Notes: generated by a model from the letters alone, not told the origin. 64,000 nt of DNA from Nocardioides sp. (GCF_014360585.1 NZ_JACIXG010000014.1:1-64000); one strand, 5' to 3'. Shown: positions 52,685 through 61,886, counted from the stretch's first letter. Made by a program: numbers and translations.

Positions 52685-52877
52685 CGTACGTCGGGCGAGA
52701 CGTCACGTACGTCGGGCGAGACGTCACGTACGTCGGGCGAGACGTCACGTACGTCGGGCGAGACGTCACGTACGTCGGGCGAGACGTCACGGCGTGACGC
52801 CTCGGCCGACCTAGGTGACGCCTCGGCCGACCTAGGTGACGCCTCGGCGGGGCTGGGTGACGCCTCGGCGGGGCTGG
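52685..52877. repeat. Two head-to-head 21-bp tandem arrays forming a long inverted repeat
   Basis: Array 1 (52685-52789) is five exact copies of a 21-base unit beginning CGTACGTCGGGCGAG. Array 2 (52794-52877) is four 21-base copies beginning GTGACGCCTCGGC, two of one type and two of another. Reverse-complemented, the array 1 unit matches the first array 2 type at 17 of 21 bases, so the two arrays form an inverted repeat around a four-base centre (52790-52793). The right end touches the dapF stop codon. Confidence 0.95.
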
Positions 52878-52878
52878 G

Positions 52879-53730
52879 TCAGAGGGTGGTGGTGCCTTCG
52901 GCCACCAGGACGGCCGGGCCGGCAAGGAGGACGCGGTCGTCGGTCGTCCAGGTGACGTGGAGGGTGCCACCGGGGACGTCGACGCGGTACGTCACATCAG
53001 CATCGCGCGCGACCGCGAGACCGTCGGCCTCCGCGGCCGCGACCATCACCGCACAGGCGCCGGTGCCGCAGGAGCGGGTCTCGCCCGCGCCGCGCTCGAA
53101 GACTCGCATCGCGACGTGACGCTCGGCGACGCGTACGAAGAACTCGACGTTGACGCCGTGCGGGTAGACCGCCTCGTCGAAGATCGGGGAGTCGTAGAGG
53201 TCACCGACGGGGCCGTGGGGGTCGAGCGACTCGACCTCGGCAGCGGCGTGCGGGTTGCCCATGTCGACGTTGCTCGCCGGCCAGAAGTGGTGGTCGACGG
53301 TGATCTGGGTCGACCCGAGCAACTTGGGCGAGCCCAGGTCGGCGGTCCACACGTCCCCGGACGCGCGCAGCGTCTTGTCGCCCGCGCGGGTCGCGAAGGT
53401 GACCTCGTCGCCGGCGAGCCCTGCCGCGCGCAGGTACTCCGCGAAGACCCGGGTGCCGTTCCCGCACATCTCCGCCACGGTGCCGTCGGCGTTGCGGTAG
53501 TCCATGAACCACTCGGCATCGCTCGCCGGGCGATCGGAGCCTGAGTAGGCGGCGGTCCGGATCACCCGCAGGATCCCGTCGGCGCCGAGGCCAGCCCGCC
53601 GGTCGCACAGCGCCCGGACACGATCGGCCATCTCCTCGTCGGAGAGCGCGCCGTGCACCGATCCGTCGAGGTCCGGCAGCAGCACGAAGTCGTTCTCCGT
53701 ACCGTGCCCCTTCACATACGTGTAGGTCAT
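52879..53730 (-). CDS. dapF: Diaminopimelate epimerase
   Basis: DapF converts LL- to meso-diaminopimelate, the last step before lysine and a direct precursor of peptidoglycan. The 283-residue protein contains both catalytic cysteines in context (MCGNGTRVFAEYLRAAG and ETRSCGTGACAVMVAAAE), plus GHGTENDFVLLPD and NVDMGNPHAA. ATG 53730 overlaps the stop of the upstream flavoprotein gene by one base (TGATG). Its stop codon directly borders the 21-base repeat array. The miaA gene is a near neighbour, as in other actinobacteria. Confidence 0.97.
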   Translation of the reverse strand: MTYTYVKGHGTENDFVLLPDLDGSVHGALSDEEMADRVRALCDRRAGLGADGILRVIRTAAYSGSDRPASDAEWFMDYRNADGTVAEMCGNGTRVFAEYLRAAGLAGDEVTFATRAGDKTLRASGDVWTADLGSPKLLGSTQITVDHHFWPASNVDMGNPHAAAEVESLDPHGPVGDLYDSPIFDEAVYPHGVNVEFFVRVAERHVAMRVFERGAGETRSCGTGACAVMVAAAEADGLAVARDADVTYRVDVPGGTLHVTWTTDDRVLLAGPAVLVAEGTTTL

Positions 53731-54359
53731 CAGTAGAGGAACTTCGAGTAGGTGTCGGTGCGGTAGTAGTCCTCCATCTCCGCCAGCGTACGCGGGTCGT
53801 TCTCGACCTGCTTGGCGATGACGGCGCGCTTGGGGAGGTGGTCGGGGTCCCAGGTCTCCGGGTCCCACAGGCCGGAACGCAGGAAGGCCTTCGCGCAGTG
53901 GAAGAAGATGTCGTCGATGTCGACGACCAGGGCGAGGATCGGCCGCTTGCCCTTCACGGCCATCGCGTCGAAGAACGGCGCGTCGGAGACCAGCCGAGCG
54001 CGCCCGTTGATCCGGAGCGTGTCACCACGGCCCGGGATCAGGAAGTTGATGCCGACGTGCGGGTTGACGAGCACGTTGCGGTAGCCATCGACGCGCTTGT
54101 TGCCCGGTCGCTCCGCGATCGCGATCGTCTTGTCGTCGATGACGTGCACCAGCGACCCTGCCGGGTCCCCCTTGGGCGAGGCATCGCAGTTCCCGAACTC
54201 ATCCGAGGTCGCCAGCACGCAGAACGGCGTCGCCGCGAGCCATTCCCGGTCGATGTCGAGGAGCGCCGGACGCCCCTTGGTGACGGCCCGCTCGTTCGGG
54301 GTGCCGACCAGGTCGACGAGCTGCTCGAGGGTGCTGATCTCAGTCCAGGTAGGGGTCAC
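53730..54359 (-). CDS. Pyridoxamine 5'-phosphate oxidase-like FMN protein (DR2398 type)
   Basis: The 209-residue protein has the split-barrel FMN-binding plan: WLAATPFCVLATSDEFGNCDASPKGDPAG, IAIAERPGNKRVDGYRNVLVNPHVGINFLIPG, DTLRINGRARLVSD, and a C-terminal HCAKAFLRSGLWDPETWD. This is characteristic of the DR2398-like PPOX subfamily, whose substrate is unknown. GTG 54359 begins the recognisable sequence. It overlaps dapF by one base, so the two are translationally coupled although no metabolic link is evident. Confidence 0.9.
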   Translation of the reverse strand: MTPTWTEISTLEQLVDLVGTPNERAVTKGRPALLDIDREWLAATPFCVLATSDEFGNCDASPKGDPAGSLVHVIDDKTIAIAERPGNKRVDGYRNVLVNPHVGINFLIPGRGDTLRINGRARLVSDAPFFDAMAVKGKRPILALVVDIDDIFFHCAKAFLRSGLWDPETWDPDHLPKRAVIAKQVENDPRTLAEMEDYYRTDTYSKFLY

Positions 54360-54411
54360 GGCCCCAGGGTACGAGGCGCAGGCACCGGCGCCGAATCAAT
54401 TCCCCGTCGGC

Positions 54412-55341
54412 TCAGGCCGACGACACCTCGCCCCGGCGGGCCCGCAGCCACTCGATCGGGTCGCCGTGGTCCACCTCGACTCCGGCCATCCGGAACATCG
54501 CCCGGGCCAGCAGCCGCCGATGGGCCGCGTACGTCAGGACGTGGGCGACCACCGATCCCATCTGGAAGCTCTCCGGCGGCTCGCACAGGGCGTCCACGAG
54601 CCGATCCTCCCAGCCTCCGCGGCGCTCGATGTCGCGTACGACGGTGAGCCACCGCTCCGCGACCGCGTCGTGACGCTCGGCCAGCTCGGCGATCGGGCCG
54701 GGCCCGCGACGGACCGGCATCGAGAGCCCCTCGATGGAGGCCACCCAGCACTCCTTGGACCACACCGTGGCCTCCAGGACCTGGATGATCGACTCCTCCG
54801 GCCCGTCCCAGGTCAGGACCTCATGACCCGGAAGCCGGACACCGGTGAGGATCTCCTCGGGCAGGTCCTTGACCTGGTCGAGCAGGGCCCTGGTGTCGTC
54901 GATGTCGTGCATCACCAGCTGCTCGGTCAGCGGCGACAGCACCTGCTCCTGGGAGTCGACCCAGAGCGACTCCGGCGGGTGGAAGTGGATGCCGTTCGGC
55001 GCCGGCAGCCAGTGGCTCGCCGCGGCCGTGCTCGGCGGGTGGCCGAAGGCCTTCGCGTACGCCCGCGAGAACCCTTCCACCGACTCATACCCCGCGGCCC
55101 AGGCGGCATCGGTCACCGTACGGCCGTGCTTCAGCTGCCACGCCGACCGCTCCAGCATCACCCGCCGCCGCATCGCCACCGGCGGCTCGCCCGCACCCCG
55201 GGAGAGCAGCCGGTTGAAGTGATACGGCGAGGTGTAGGCGTCCCCCGCCATCTGCGCCAGCGTGCGCGGCTCGCCGTCGTCGGCGCCCTCGAGCACGACG
55301 TCGAGCAGTTCCCGCAGCCGGTCGCGTTCGTCGTTGCTCAC
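54412..55341 (-). CDS. AraC-type regulator fused to a DinB-like domain
   Basis: Residues 1-110 form an AraC helix-turn-helix pair (RTLAQMAGDAYTSPYHFNRLLS, TVTDAAWAAGYESVEGFSRAYAKAFGHPPS). The remaining 190 residues resemble a DinB four-helix domain (LVMHDIDDTRALLDQV, ESIIQVLEATVWSKECWVASI, VVAHVLTYAAHRRLLARAMFRM). Fusions of this type are found in actinobacteria; the DinB part probably senses a ligand. The GTG start overlaps the miaA stop (GTGA), so it is made together with MiaA. Confidence 0.85.
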   Translation of the reverse strand: MSNDERDRLRELLDVVLEGADDGEPRTLAQMAGDAYTSPYHFNRLLSRGAGEPPVAMRRRVMLERSAWQLKHGRTVTDAAWAAGYESVEGFSRAYAKAFGHPPSTAAASHWLPAPNGIHFHPPESLWVDSQEQVLSPLTEQLVMHDIDDTRALLDQVKDLPEEILTGVRLPGHEVLTWDGPEESIIQVLEATVWSKECWVASIEGLSMPVRRGPGPIAELAERHDAVAERWLTVVRDIERRGGWEDRLVDALCEPPESFQMGSVVAHVLTYAAHRRLLARAMFRMAGVEVDHGDPIEWLRARRGEVSSA

Positions 55342-56330
55342 AGTCCCACCGCCCGGATCGCCGCCACGGCCTTCTCGAGCCGCGCCGGGTCATCGTATGA
55401 GACCCACACCACCCGCGGATCCTTGCGGAACCAGGCGTCCTGTCGCCGCGCGAACTGCCGGGTCTTGATGGCGGTCCTCTCCTTGGCGTCCGTCAGCGTC
55501 ATCTCTCCGGAGAGGTACGCAGCGACCTCCTGATAGCCGATGGCCTTGGCCGCGGTCCGCGAGCGTCCCAGCCCCGCCTCCAGAAGCCGGGCCACCTCGT
55601 CGACGAACCCGGACTCGAACATCTCCGTGACGCGCTGCCGGATCCGTACGTCCAACGCTTCTCGGGAGATGTCGACGCCGATCTGGATGGAGGCGGGGTC
55701 GTGGTAGACCTGCTCTGGTAGGCGCGCGCTGAACGGCTCGCCGGTCAGCTCGATGACCTCCAGAGCGCGTACGACGCGACGACCGTTGTCGATCTCGATC
55801 CGCTCGGCCGCGACCGGGTCCAGGACCCGCAGACGGTCGTGAAGTGCCTTCTCACCTGCGGTCTCGAGCTCCCTCTCCAGTCGCTCCCGGATCTCGTTGG
55901 AGGTCCCGGGGAAGTCGAACCGGTCCAGGATCGCGCGCGTGTAGAGAGCGCTGCCGCCAACCAGGACCGGCGTCTTCCCAGACTCCCGGAGCGTCGCGAT
56001 CTCGTCGCGCGCCAGCCTCTGGAAATCGGCGACGGAGGCCGGCTCGGCGATGTCGAGGAGGTCGAGCAGGTGGTGCGGGATCCCCCTCCTCTCGGCGAGC
56101 GGAAGCTTCGCCGTGCCGATGTCCATCCCGCGGTAGACCTGCATCGCGTCGGTGTTGATGATCTCGCCGCCGAGGGTCTCGGCGAGGTCCAGGGAGAGCG
56201 ACGTCTTCCCCGCTGCGGTGGCGCCGACGACGGCCACGACGGGAATACCCGGCAGGGTAGAAGATCCCAATTCCGGTAGCCCGGACGACCTAGCCGGGTC
56301 GCGTGTCCCCCTGTTGCTGCCGTACTCCAT
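55338..56330 (-). CDS. miaA: tRNA dimethylallyltransferase
   Basis: MiaA transfers a dimethylallyl group to A37 of tRNAs reading codons that begin with U; MiaB (58502-60004) then thiomethylates the product. The protein has the P-loop VVGATAAGKTSLSLDLA, DAMQVYRGMDIGTAK, LVGGSALYTRAILDRFDFPG and RRQDAWFRKDPRV. ATG 56330 gives 330 residues, with about 30 extra residues before the P-loop; an inner start is possible. It precedes the AraC-DinB gene with a 4-base overlap. Confidence 0.96.
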   Translation of the reverse strand: MEYGSNRGTRDPARSSGLPELGSSTLPGIPVVAVVGATAAGKTSLSLDLAETLGGEIINTDAMQVYRGMDIGTAKLPLAERRGIPHHLLDLLDIAEPASVADFQRLARDEIATLRESGKTPVLVGGSALYTRAILDRFDFPGTSNEIRERLERELETAGEKALHDRLRVLDPVAAERIEIDNGRRVVRALEVIELTGEPFSARLPEQVYHDPASIQIGVDISREALDVRIRQRVTEMFESGFVDEVARLLEAGLGRSRTAAKAIGYQEVAAYLSGEMTLTDAKERTAIKTRQFARRQDAWFRKDPRVVWVSYDDPARLEKAVAAIRAVGL

Positions 56331-56389
56331 GTGACTAGTCTGGCCGCAAGTTGGCTCAAACGGGGAGCCACCGATCCAGAGGGGGAAGT

Positions 56390-56599
56390 ATGAGCTTCTT
56401 GGACAAGGCAAAGGATCTCGCCCAGCAGGGCATCGACAAGGTCGGCGGCGCCGACAAGGTCAACGAGGGCCTGGACAAGGCCGGCCAGATCGCCGACGAG
56501 AAGACCGGCGGCAAGTTCACCGACCACATCGACCAGGGCGTCGAGACTGCCAAGAACGAAGCAGAGAAGCTGGACGGCGGCGACAACAGCACCAACTGA
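56390..56599 (+). CDS. MT0933-type (Rv0909-like) small antitoxin-family protein
   Basis: The 69-residue acidic-basic helical protein starts MSFLDKAKDLAQQGIDKVGG and continues with AGQIADEKTGGKFTDHIDQG, matching the MT0933/Rv0909 family annotated as antitoxins. No partner toxin is adjacent, so it may act otherwise, for example as a stress-induced small protein like CsbD. ATG 56390 has GAGGGGGAAGT directly upstream, an excellent ribosome binding site. It is divergent from miaA and ends at a strong terminator. Confidence 0.85.
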   Translation: MSFLDKAKDLAQQGIDKVGGADKVNEGLDKAGQIADEKTGGKFTDHIDQGVETAKNEAEKLDGGDNSTN

Positions 56600-56610
56600 G
56601 TCTTCGGCGA

Positions 56611-56659
56611 CGCGAGGCGGGGAGCGACCCAGACCGGGTTGCTCCCCGCTTCGCGTTTT
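56611..56659 (+). terminator. Intrinsic terminator after the MT0933-type gene
   Basis: CGCGAGGCGGGGAGC (56611-56625) pairs with GCTCCCCGCTTCGCG (56641-56655) with one wobble, and the loop contains a further GACCC/GGGTT pairing. TTTT follows at 56656. The next 200 bases up to 56858 are the leader of the following gene. Confidence 0.9.
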
Positions 56660-56857
56660 CGGCACATTTACACCAACCGGACATTTCGCGTGAGTTTTCC
56701 GAAAGTCTGTTACGGACCTGTTGCCAACGGTGCCATTACGTGGAACGGTCGAGACGTCTCATTCTCATTGCCTCTACCCAGGGGCGCCGGGGGGCGGAGT
56801 GTGCGACGCATGCTCCGATTCCGGTCCAATCACAACTACTCGGAAGTGTGGACCAAT

Positions 56858-57358
56858 ATGTCTGAGAACTACGGCAACAGCGACCAGCAGCAGAACTACG
56901 GCCAGGAGCGCGACCAGGAGGAGGGCTTCGGCGGCCAGGAGTCCAACGAGGGCTCCTCCTACGGCCAGCAGTCCTCCAACGAGGGCAGCTTCGGCGGCTC
57001 CGAGGCCGGCCAGGACCAGAGCAGCCAGAGCCAGGGCAGCTTCGGCGGCGAGCAGTCCGGGAGCTCCTACGGTTCCGAGGGCGGTCAGAGCCAGGGCGGC
57101 TCCTCCTACGGTGGCCAGTCCACGGAGGGCAGCTCCTACGGTGGTGGCGAGCAGTCCGGCGACTCGAGCCAGAGCGGCTTCGCCGACCAGGAGTCCAACG
57201 AGGGCTCCCCCTACGGCGCTCCCTTCGGCTCCGAGGGCGGCCAGAACGAGGGCAGCCAGGGGCAGTCCGAGGGCTCTTCGTACGGCTCGAACGAGGGCTC
57301 GGACGAGACCTCGAACGAGCGCGGCTTCGGCGGCGAGCAGGGTGAGTCGCAGTACTGA
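56858..57358 (+). CDS. Intrinsically disordered SYG/Q/E-rich low-complexity protein
   Basis: The 166 residues consist almost only of Ser, Gly, Gln, Glu, Tyr, Asn and Phe, with repeated units such as SSYGQQ, GSFGG, SSYGG and QESNEGS. There are no cysteines, tryptophans or hydrophobic segments. The [S/G]Y[S/G] pattern with glutamines is like the prion-like domains of FUS-type RNA-binding proteins that phase-separate, but here it is acidic and stands alone. ATG 56858 is chosen since the residues before it are unrelated in composition; GGAAG lies about 15 bases upstream. It ends in a good terminator, supporting a real gene. Function is unknown. Confidence 0.75.
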   Translation: MSENYGNSDQQQNYGQERDQEEGFGGQESNEGSSYGQQSSNEGSFGGSEAGQDQSSQSQGSFGGEQSGSSYGSEGGQSQGGSSYGGQSTEGSSYGGGEQSGDSSQSGFADQESNEGSPYGAPFGSEGGQNEGSQGQSEGSSYGSNEGSDETSNERGFGGEQGESQY

Positions 57359-57384
57359 TTCAGCTCTGCCGATCGCACACAGAT

Positions 57385-57417
57385 CGAGCGCCGGGTCCGC
57401 ACGGGACCCGGCGCTCG
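57385..57417. terminator. Bidirectional terminator hairpin
   Basis: CGAGCGCCGGGTCC (57385-57398) and GGACCCGGCGCTCG (57404-57417) form a perfect 14-base-pair stem with a five-base loop between two convergent genes. A short T-run (GTTT) follows on the plus strand. Confidence 0.85.
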
Positions 57418-57460
57418 ACGCGTTTCACAGCCAGCTGATCAAGCAGACATCAAGCAGACA

Positions 57461-58393
57461 TCAGGCGCGGTACGCCACCCACCCGTCGATCATTCGCTGC
57501 ACCTGACCCGGCGTGAACTCGTCCATGCACGCGTCCTCGGTGTAGTCCATGAAGTTGTGGATCGGGTCGAGGCCCGGAGCCGTGCAGGTGTCGGATCCCT
57601 CCGGGCAACCAAAGGCGGGCGCCGCCTCGGCCGGGGTGTCTGCGACCTGGTCGCCCTTGCCGTGACAGCCACCCTGGAAGGTGTGGTAGAGGTGCAGCCA
57701 GTGGCCGACCTCGTGGGTGGCCGTGTCGCCCTCGTCGTACGGCGCCGCCGAGCCGCCCGGGAGCGACTCACCGAGGACGACCACACCGTCCTGCGACCCG
57801 ATGTTCTTGGTCGGGAAGGTCGCCCAGCCGAGCAGACCGTCGTCGATCTCGCCGATGTAGACGTTGAGCGCGTCGGGGCCACCCTGGCGCAGCGTCGACT
57901 TCATGTCGCGCTCACCGGTCGAGCCGGAGATGATCGGATACCAGGCCGGGTTGATCGTGGTCTCCTGGCCGGCGACCTCGAAGGAGAACGGCGTGTCCGC
58001 GTACGCCGCGTTGAGCACGTCGATCTGAGCGTCGATGTTGGCCTGCGGGACGGCACCGGTGGTGGCGTCCTCCTGGATGACGTGGATGTAGGTCGGGATG
58101 GTCGTTGGCCCGAGGTTGGCGTTGCCGCCCTTCTTCCCCTTCGCGGCCAGCGCACCGGCGAGTGCCTTCTCCTTGGCCTCGGCCTGCTTCGCGGTCAGGT
58201 GGTTCGTGTCGCGGACCTGCTTGGTCCCTTCGGCGACACGGGCCGCACCGGCCTCATGCGGGTCGAAGCACTCCTCGCTTCCTCCGGCCGCCTGCATCGC
58301 GCCCGCGGGCGCTGCGGCTGCCAGGCCCGACGCGACGAGCACTCCGAGCGCGCCCATCGCCACTGCTCTGTTGACCAGCTTGGGAATCGACAT
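57461..58393 (-). CDS. Secreted M43-family zinc metalloprotease
   Basis: The protein has a signal peptide (RAVAMGALGVLVASGLAAAAPAGA) and a C-terminal metzincin catalytic domain with the extended zinc motif HEVGHWLHLYH and the Met-turn region FMDYTEDACMDEFTPGQ. Cysteines (GGCHGKGDQ, FGCPEGSDTC, DACMDEF) match the disulphides of pappalysin/cytophagalysin-type (M43) proteases. A lysine/alanine-rich propeptide precedes the domain. ATG 58393 starts the signal peptide. It is probably an extracellular nutrient-gathering protease. Confidence 0.93.
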   Translation of the reverse strand: MSIPKLVNRAVAMGALGVLVASGLAAAAPAGAMQAAGGSEECFDPHEAGAARVAEGTKQVRDTNHLTAKQAEAKEKALAGALAAKGKKGGNANLGPTTIPTYIHVIQEDATTGAVPQANIDAQIDVLNAAYADTPFSFEVAGQETTINPAWYPIISGSTGERDMKSTLRQGGPDALNVYIGEIDDGLLGWATFPTKNIGSQDGVVVLGESLPGGSAAPYDEGDTATHEVGHWLHLYHTFQGGCHGKGDQVADTPAEAAPAFGCPEGSDTCTAPGLDPIHNFMDYTEDACMDEFTPGQVQRMIDGWVAYRA

Positions 58394-58501
58394 GGGGGTA
58401 ATCCCTTCCTGAGACAAGTTGCCTCAGGCTAGAGCAGAAATACCCTCGCCGGGAACGGTGCTACGGATAATTTGCTGTTCGAGTAACGCGATTCCGAACG
58501 A

Positions 58502-60004
58502 TCAGCTGCACGCCGGAGCGGCCGGCAACGGAGCAGGCACGCCGACAGCGGGCATGCCCAGGCCGACCGACGCGGGCTCGGCCTCGGTCCGGCCCTGGCG
58601 CGCCTCCCAGGCGTCACCGGAGCGGGTGCGGCGCACCTCGAGCACGGGGTTGTCGGCGACCAGGTGATGGGGGGCCGCATAGGTGATCTCGACCTTCACC
58701 ATGTCGCCGGGACGTACGCCCTCGGCCCCGGCCACGTTGAAGTGCACGAGCCGGTTGTCAGGAGCGCGACCCGAGAGCCGGTGGGTCTCGGCGTCCTTGC
58801 GGCCCTCCCCCTCGGCGACCATCAGCTCGAGCGTACGTCCGACGTTCTTCTTGTTCTCCTCGTGCGCGATCTCGTTGACGAGGTCGACGAGGCGCTGATA
58901 GCGGTCCTTGACGACCGCGGGAGAGATCTGGTCGGGGAGATCGGCGGCCGGGGTGCCGGGACGCTTGGAGTACTGGAACGTGAACGCAGAGGAGAACCGC
59001 GACTCGCGCACCACGTCGAGGGTGCCCTGGAAGTCCTCCTCGGTCTCCCCCGGGAAGCCGACGATGATGTCGGTGGTGATCGCCGCGTCCGGGATCGCTG
59101 CCCGGACGCGCTCGATGATGCCGAGGAACTTGCTGGAGCGGTAGGAGCGTCGCATCGCCTTCAGCACCCGGTCGGAGCCGGACTGCAGCGGCATGTGCAG
59201 CGAGGGCATCACGTTCGGCGTCTCGGCCATCGCCTCGATGACGTCGTCGGTGAACTCGGCCGGGTGCGGGCTGGTGAACCGCACCCGCTCCAGCCCCTCG
59301 ATCTCGCCACACGCGCGCAGCAGCTTCGAGAAGGCCTGCCGGTCGCCGAACTCGACGCCGTAGGCGTTGACGTTCTGTCCCAGCAGGGTCACCTCGGTGA
59401 CTCCCTCTGCGACCAGCGCCTCGATCTCGGCGAGGATCTCGCCCGGTCGCCGGTCCTTCTCCTTCCCCCTCAACGCGGGGACGATGCAGAAGGTGCAGGT
59501 GTTGTTGCAGCCCACGCTCACCGAGACCCAGGCGGCGTAGGCGGACTCGCGCTTGGTCGGCAGCGTGGACGGGAAGACCTCGAGCGACTCCAGGATCTCG
59601 ACCTGGGCCTCTTCCTGGATCCGGGCCCGCTCGAGCAGCACCGGGAGCGAGCCGATGTTGTGCGTCCCGAACACCACGTCGACGTACGGCGCCTTCTCGG
59701 TGATCGTGGCCCGGTCCTTCTGCGCGAGGCAGCCGCCGACGGCGATCTGGAGATCCGGCTTGGCCTGCTTGATCGGAGCCAGGTGGGAGAGGTTCCCGTA
59801 GAGCTTGTTGTCTGCGTTCTCCCGGACCGCGCAGGTGTTGAACACGACCACGTCGGCCTGCTCGCCCGCGGTCACCTTCAGATAGCCGGCGTCCTCCAGC
59901 AGCCCGGAGAGGCGCTCGGAGTCGTGGACGTTCATCTGGCAGCCGTAGGTGCGGACTTCGTACGTACGGGCCGATGCGGAGCTCGAGGCGGTGGACACGG
60001 TCAT
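58502..60004 (-). CDS. miaB: tRNA-2-methylthio-N6-dimethylallyladenosine synthase
   Basis: MiaB is a radical-SAM enzyme adding a methylthio group to i6A37 made by MiaA. Three N-terminal cysteines bind the auxiliary iron-sulfur cluster ([29 protein letters not shown]), and the radical-SAM cluster is [13 protein letters not shown]. The TRAM domain follows near residue 400 ([21 protein letters not shown]). The C-terminal 40 residues are an Ala/Pro-rich tail. ATG 60004 gives 500 residues, normal for the family. It is separated from the M43 gene by about 110 bases and divergent from gluA. Confidence 0.97.
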   Translation of the reverse strand: MTVSTASSSASARTYEVRTYGCQMNVHDSERLSGLLEDAGYLKVTAGEQADVVVFNTCAVRENADNKLYGNLSHLAPIKQAKPDLQIAVGGCLAQKDRATITEKAPYVDVVFGTHNIGSLPVLLERARIQEEAQVEILESLEVFPSTLPTKRESAYAAWVSVSVGCNNTCTFCIVPALRGKEKDRRPGEILAEIEALVAEGVTEVTLLGQNVNAYGVEFGDRQAFSKLLRACGEIEGLERVRFTSPHPAEFTDDVIEAMAETPNVMPSLHMPLQSGSDRVLKAMRRSYRSSKFLGIIERVRAAIPDAAITTDIIVGFPGETEEDFQGTLDVVRESRFSSAFTFQYSKRPGTPAADLPDQISPAVVKDRYQRLVDLVNEIAHEENKKNVGRTLELMVAEGEGRKDAETHRLSGRAPDNRLVHFNVAGAEGVRPGDMVKVEITYAAPHHLVADNPVLEVRRTRSGDAWEARQGRTEAEPASVGLGMPAVGVPAPLPAAPACS

Positions 60005-60127
60005 AGCGTCCTCAAGGGTACGGCGAGGTGGTCCAACGGCAGGAAATCCCGACCAGTTATCTGCTTGTAACCGATACCGGGCACCAATTCATGGATGTGC
60101 AATGCAGGATGTGGTTAGGTCTGCGGC

Positions 60128-60904
60128 ATGACCGTGCTTGACACAGAACCCACCAGTGCACCTTCGGGAGACGCCCTGGTGGTGCTCGACCACGTCGACA
60201 AGCACTACGGCGATCTGCACGTGCTCCAGGACATCAACCTGGAGATCAAGCGTGGCGAGGTCGTCGTGGTGATCGGGCCCTCGGGCTCGGGGAAGTCGAC
60301 CCTCTGCCGCGCGATCAACCGGCTGGAGACGATCGACTCCGGGACGATCAAGCTCGACGGCAAGGAGCTGCCCGCGGAGGGCAAGGGCCTGGCCAAGCTG
60401 CGCGCCGAGGTCGGGATGGTCTTCCAGAGCTTCAACCTCTTCGCCCACAAGACGATCCTGCAGAACGTCACGCTGGGCCCGATGAAGGTGCGCAAGCTCA
60501 AGAAGGCCGAGGCGGAGGCAGAGGCGAAGAAGCTGCTCGACCGCGTCGGCGTCGGCGTCCAGGCGAGCAAGTACCCCGCTCAGCTCTCCGGCGGCCAGCA
60601 GCAGCGCGTCGCGATCGCGCGGGCGCTGGCGATGAGACCGCAGGTGATGCTCTTCGACGAGCCCACCTCCGCGCTCGACCCGGAGATGGTCCAGGAGGTC
60701 CTGGACGTCATGGTCAGCCTCGCCAAGGAGGGCATGACCATGATCGTGGTGACCCACGAGATGGGCTTCGCGCGCAAGGCGGCCGACCGCGTGGTCTTCA
60801 TGGCCGACGGGCAGATCATCGAGTCGAACACCCCGAGCGAGTTCTTCGACAACCCACAGTCCGATCGCGCCAAGGACTTCCTCGGCAAGATCCTCAAGCA
60901 CTGA
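60128..60904 (+). CDS. gluA: Glutamate ABC transporter ATP-binding protein
   Basis: This is a polar amino-acid ABC ATPase: Walker [11 protein letters not shown]-loop [21 protein letters not shown], signature [15 protein letters not shown], Walker [15 protein letters not shown] and switch histidine VTHEMGF. The 258-residue length is typical. It powers import of glutamate with GluB (binding lipoprotein) and the permeases GluC and GluD, all downstream on the same strand. The substrate is inferred from the actinobacterial gluABCD gene order; glutamine or aspartate import is an alternative. Confidence 0.95.
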   Translation: MTVLDTEPTSAPSGDALVVLDHVDKHYGDLHVLQDINLEIKRGEVVVVIGPSGSGKSTLCRAINRLETIDSGTIKLDGKELPAEGKGLAKLRAEVGMVFQSFNLFAHKTILQNVTLGPMKVRKLKKAEAEAEAKKLLDRVGVGVQASKYPAQLSGGQQQRVAIARALAMRPQVMLFDEPTSALDPEMVQEVLDVMVSLAKEGMTMIVVTHEMGFARKAADRVVFMADGQIIESNTPSEFFDNPQSDRAKDFLGKILKH

Positions 60905-60982
60905 ACGTACGTCTCGGGTGAGCCGTTCGGCTCGCGAACCCCGCACCGCACCAAACCCTTAAGATTCCAGAAGGTGGAAACG

Positions 60983-61795
60983 ATGAAGCTCAAGAAGATC
61001 GCCGCGGCCGTAGGCGCCATCGCGCTCGCCGGTTCGCTCGCTGCCTGTGGCGGCGGCGATGACTCCGGCTCCGACGCCGGCGGTGAGAAGATCAAGATCG
61101 GCATCAAGTTCGACCAGCCGGGTCTCGGCTTCAAGAACGCCGATGGCACCTACTCCGGCTTCGACGTCGACATGGCGACGTACATCGCCGAGGGTCTCGG
61201 CTACGAGAAGGACCAGATCGAGTGGAAGGAGGCGGTCTCCGCCAACCGCGAGACCTTCCTCAAGGACGGCTCGGTCGACATGATCCTGGCGACCTACTCG
61301 ATCACGGACGAGCGCAAGGCCGAGGTCGACTTCGCCGGTCCCTACTACGTCGCCGGTCAGGACCTCCTGATCCGCGCCGACGACAACTCGATCACGGGCC
61401 CCGATGACATGAAGGGCAAGAAGATCTGCTCCGTCACCGGCTCCACCTCCGCCCAGAAGGTCAAGGACGAGTACGGCGCCGTGCCGCAGGAGTTCGACTC
61501 CTACAGCAAGTGCATCACCGCCCTGCAGGGTGGCCAGATCGACGCGCTGACCACTGACGACATCATCCTCGCGGGCTACTCCGAGCAGTTCCCCGGTGAG
61601 TTCAAGATCGTCGGCCAGCCGTTCTCCGAGGAGAACTACGGCGTCGGTCTGCCCAAGGGCAGCGAGGACCGCGACAAGATCAACGACCTGATCGAGAAGT
61701 CCTTCGAGGACGGCGCCTGGGAGAAGGCGTTCAACGACAACCTCGGCAACTCCGGCTACGAGCTGCCGGAGCCGCCGACGGTCGACCGCTACTGA
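60983..61795 (+). CDS. gluB: Glutamate-binding lipoprotein of the ABC importer
   Basis: The lipoprotein signal (KLKKIAAAVGAIALAGSLAAC) is followed by a type 2 periplasmic-binding fold typical of polar amino acids: KIGIKFDQPGLGFKNADGTYSGFDVDMATYIAE, LKDGSVDMILATYSITDERK, VDFAGPYYVAGQDLLI. ATG 60983, with AGGTGG upstream, is preferred over GTG 60974. It lies 78 bases after gluA and is followed by a large hairpin, which may make it the most abundant product of the operon. Confidence 0.95.
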   Translation: MKLKKIAAAVGAIALAGSLAACGGGDDSGSDAGGEKIKIGIKFDQPGLGFKNADGTYSGFDVDMATYIAEGLGYEKDQIEWKEAVSANRETFLKDGSVDMILATYSITDERKAEVDFAGPYYVAGQDLLIRADDNSITGPDDMKGKKICSVTGSTSAQKVKDEYGAVPQEFDSYSKCITALQGGQIDALTTDDIILAGYSEQFPGEFKIVGQPFSEENYGVGLPKGSEDRDKINDLIEKSFEDGAWEKAFNDNLGNSGYELPEPPTVDRY

Positions 61796-61815
61796 AGCAT
61801 TGCGCTCAGCCAGAC

Positions 61816-61886
61816 CCGAGTCGGCGGGTCCTGACCCCTTCCTTGCGAAACGATGTGAGCAACAGGGCCAGGATCCGCCGACTCGG
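61816..61886 (+). promoter_or_regulatory. Intra-operon inverted repeat between gluB and gluC
   Basis: CCGAGTCGGCGGGTCC (61816-61831) matches the reverse complement of 61871-61886 at 15 of 16 bases, with a 39-base loop. It has no T-tract. Such structures after binding-protein genes often protect the upstream message or limit read-through to the permeases. Confidence 0.65.
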
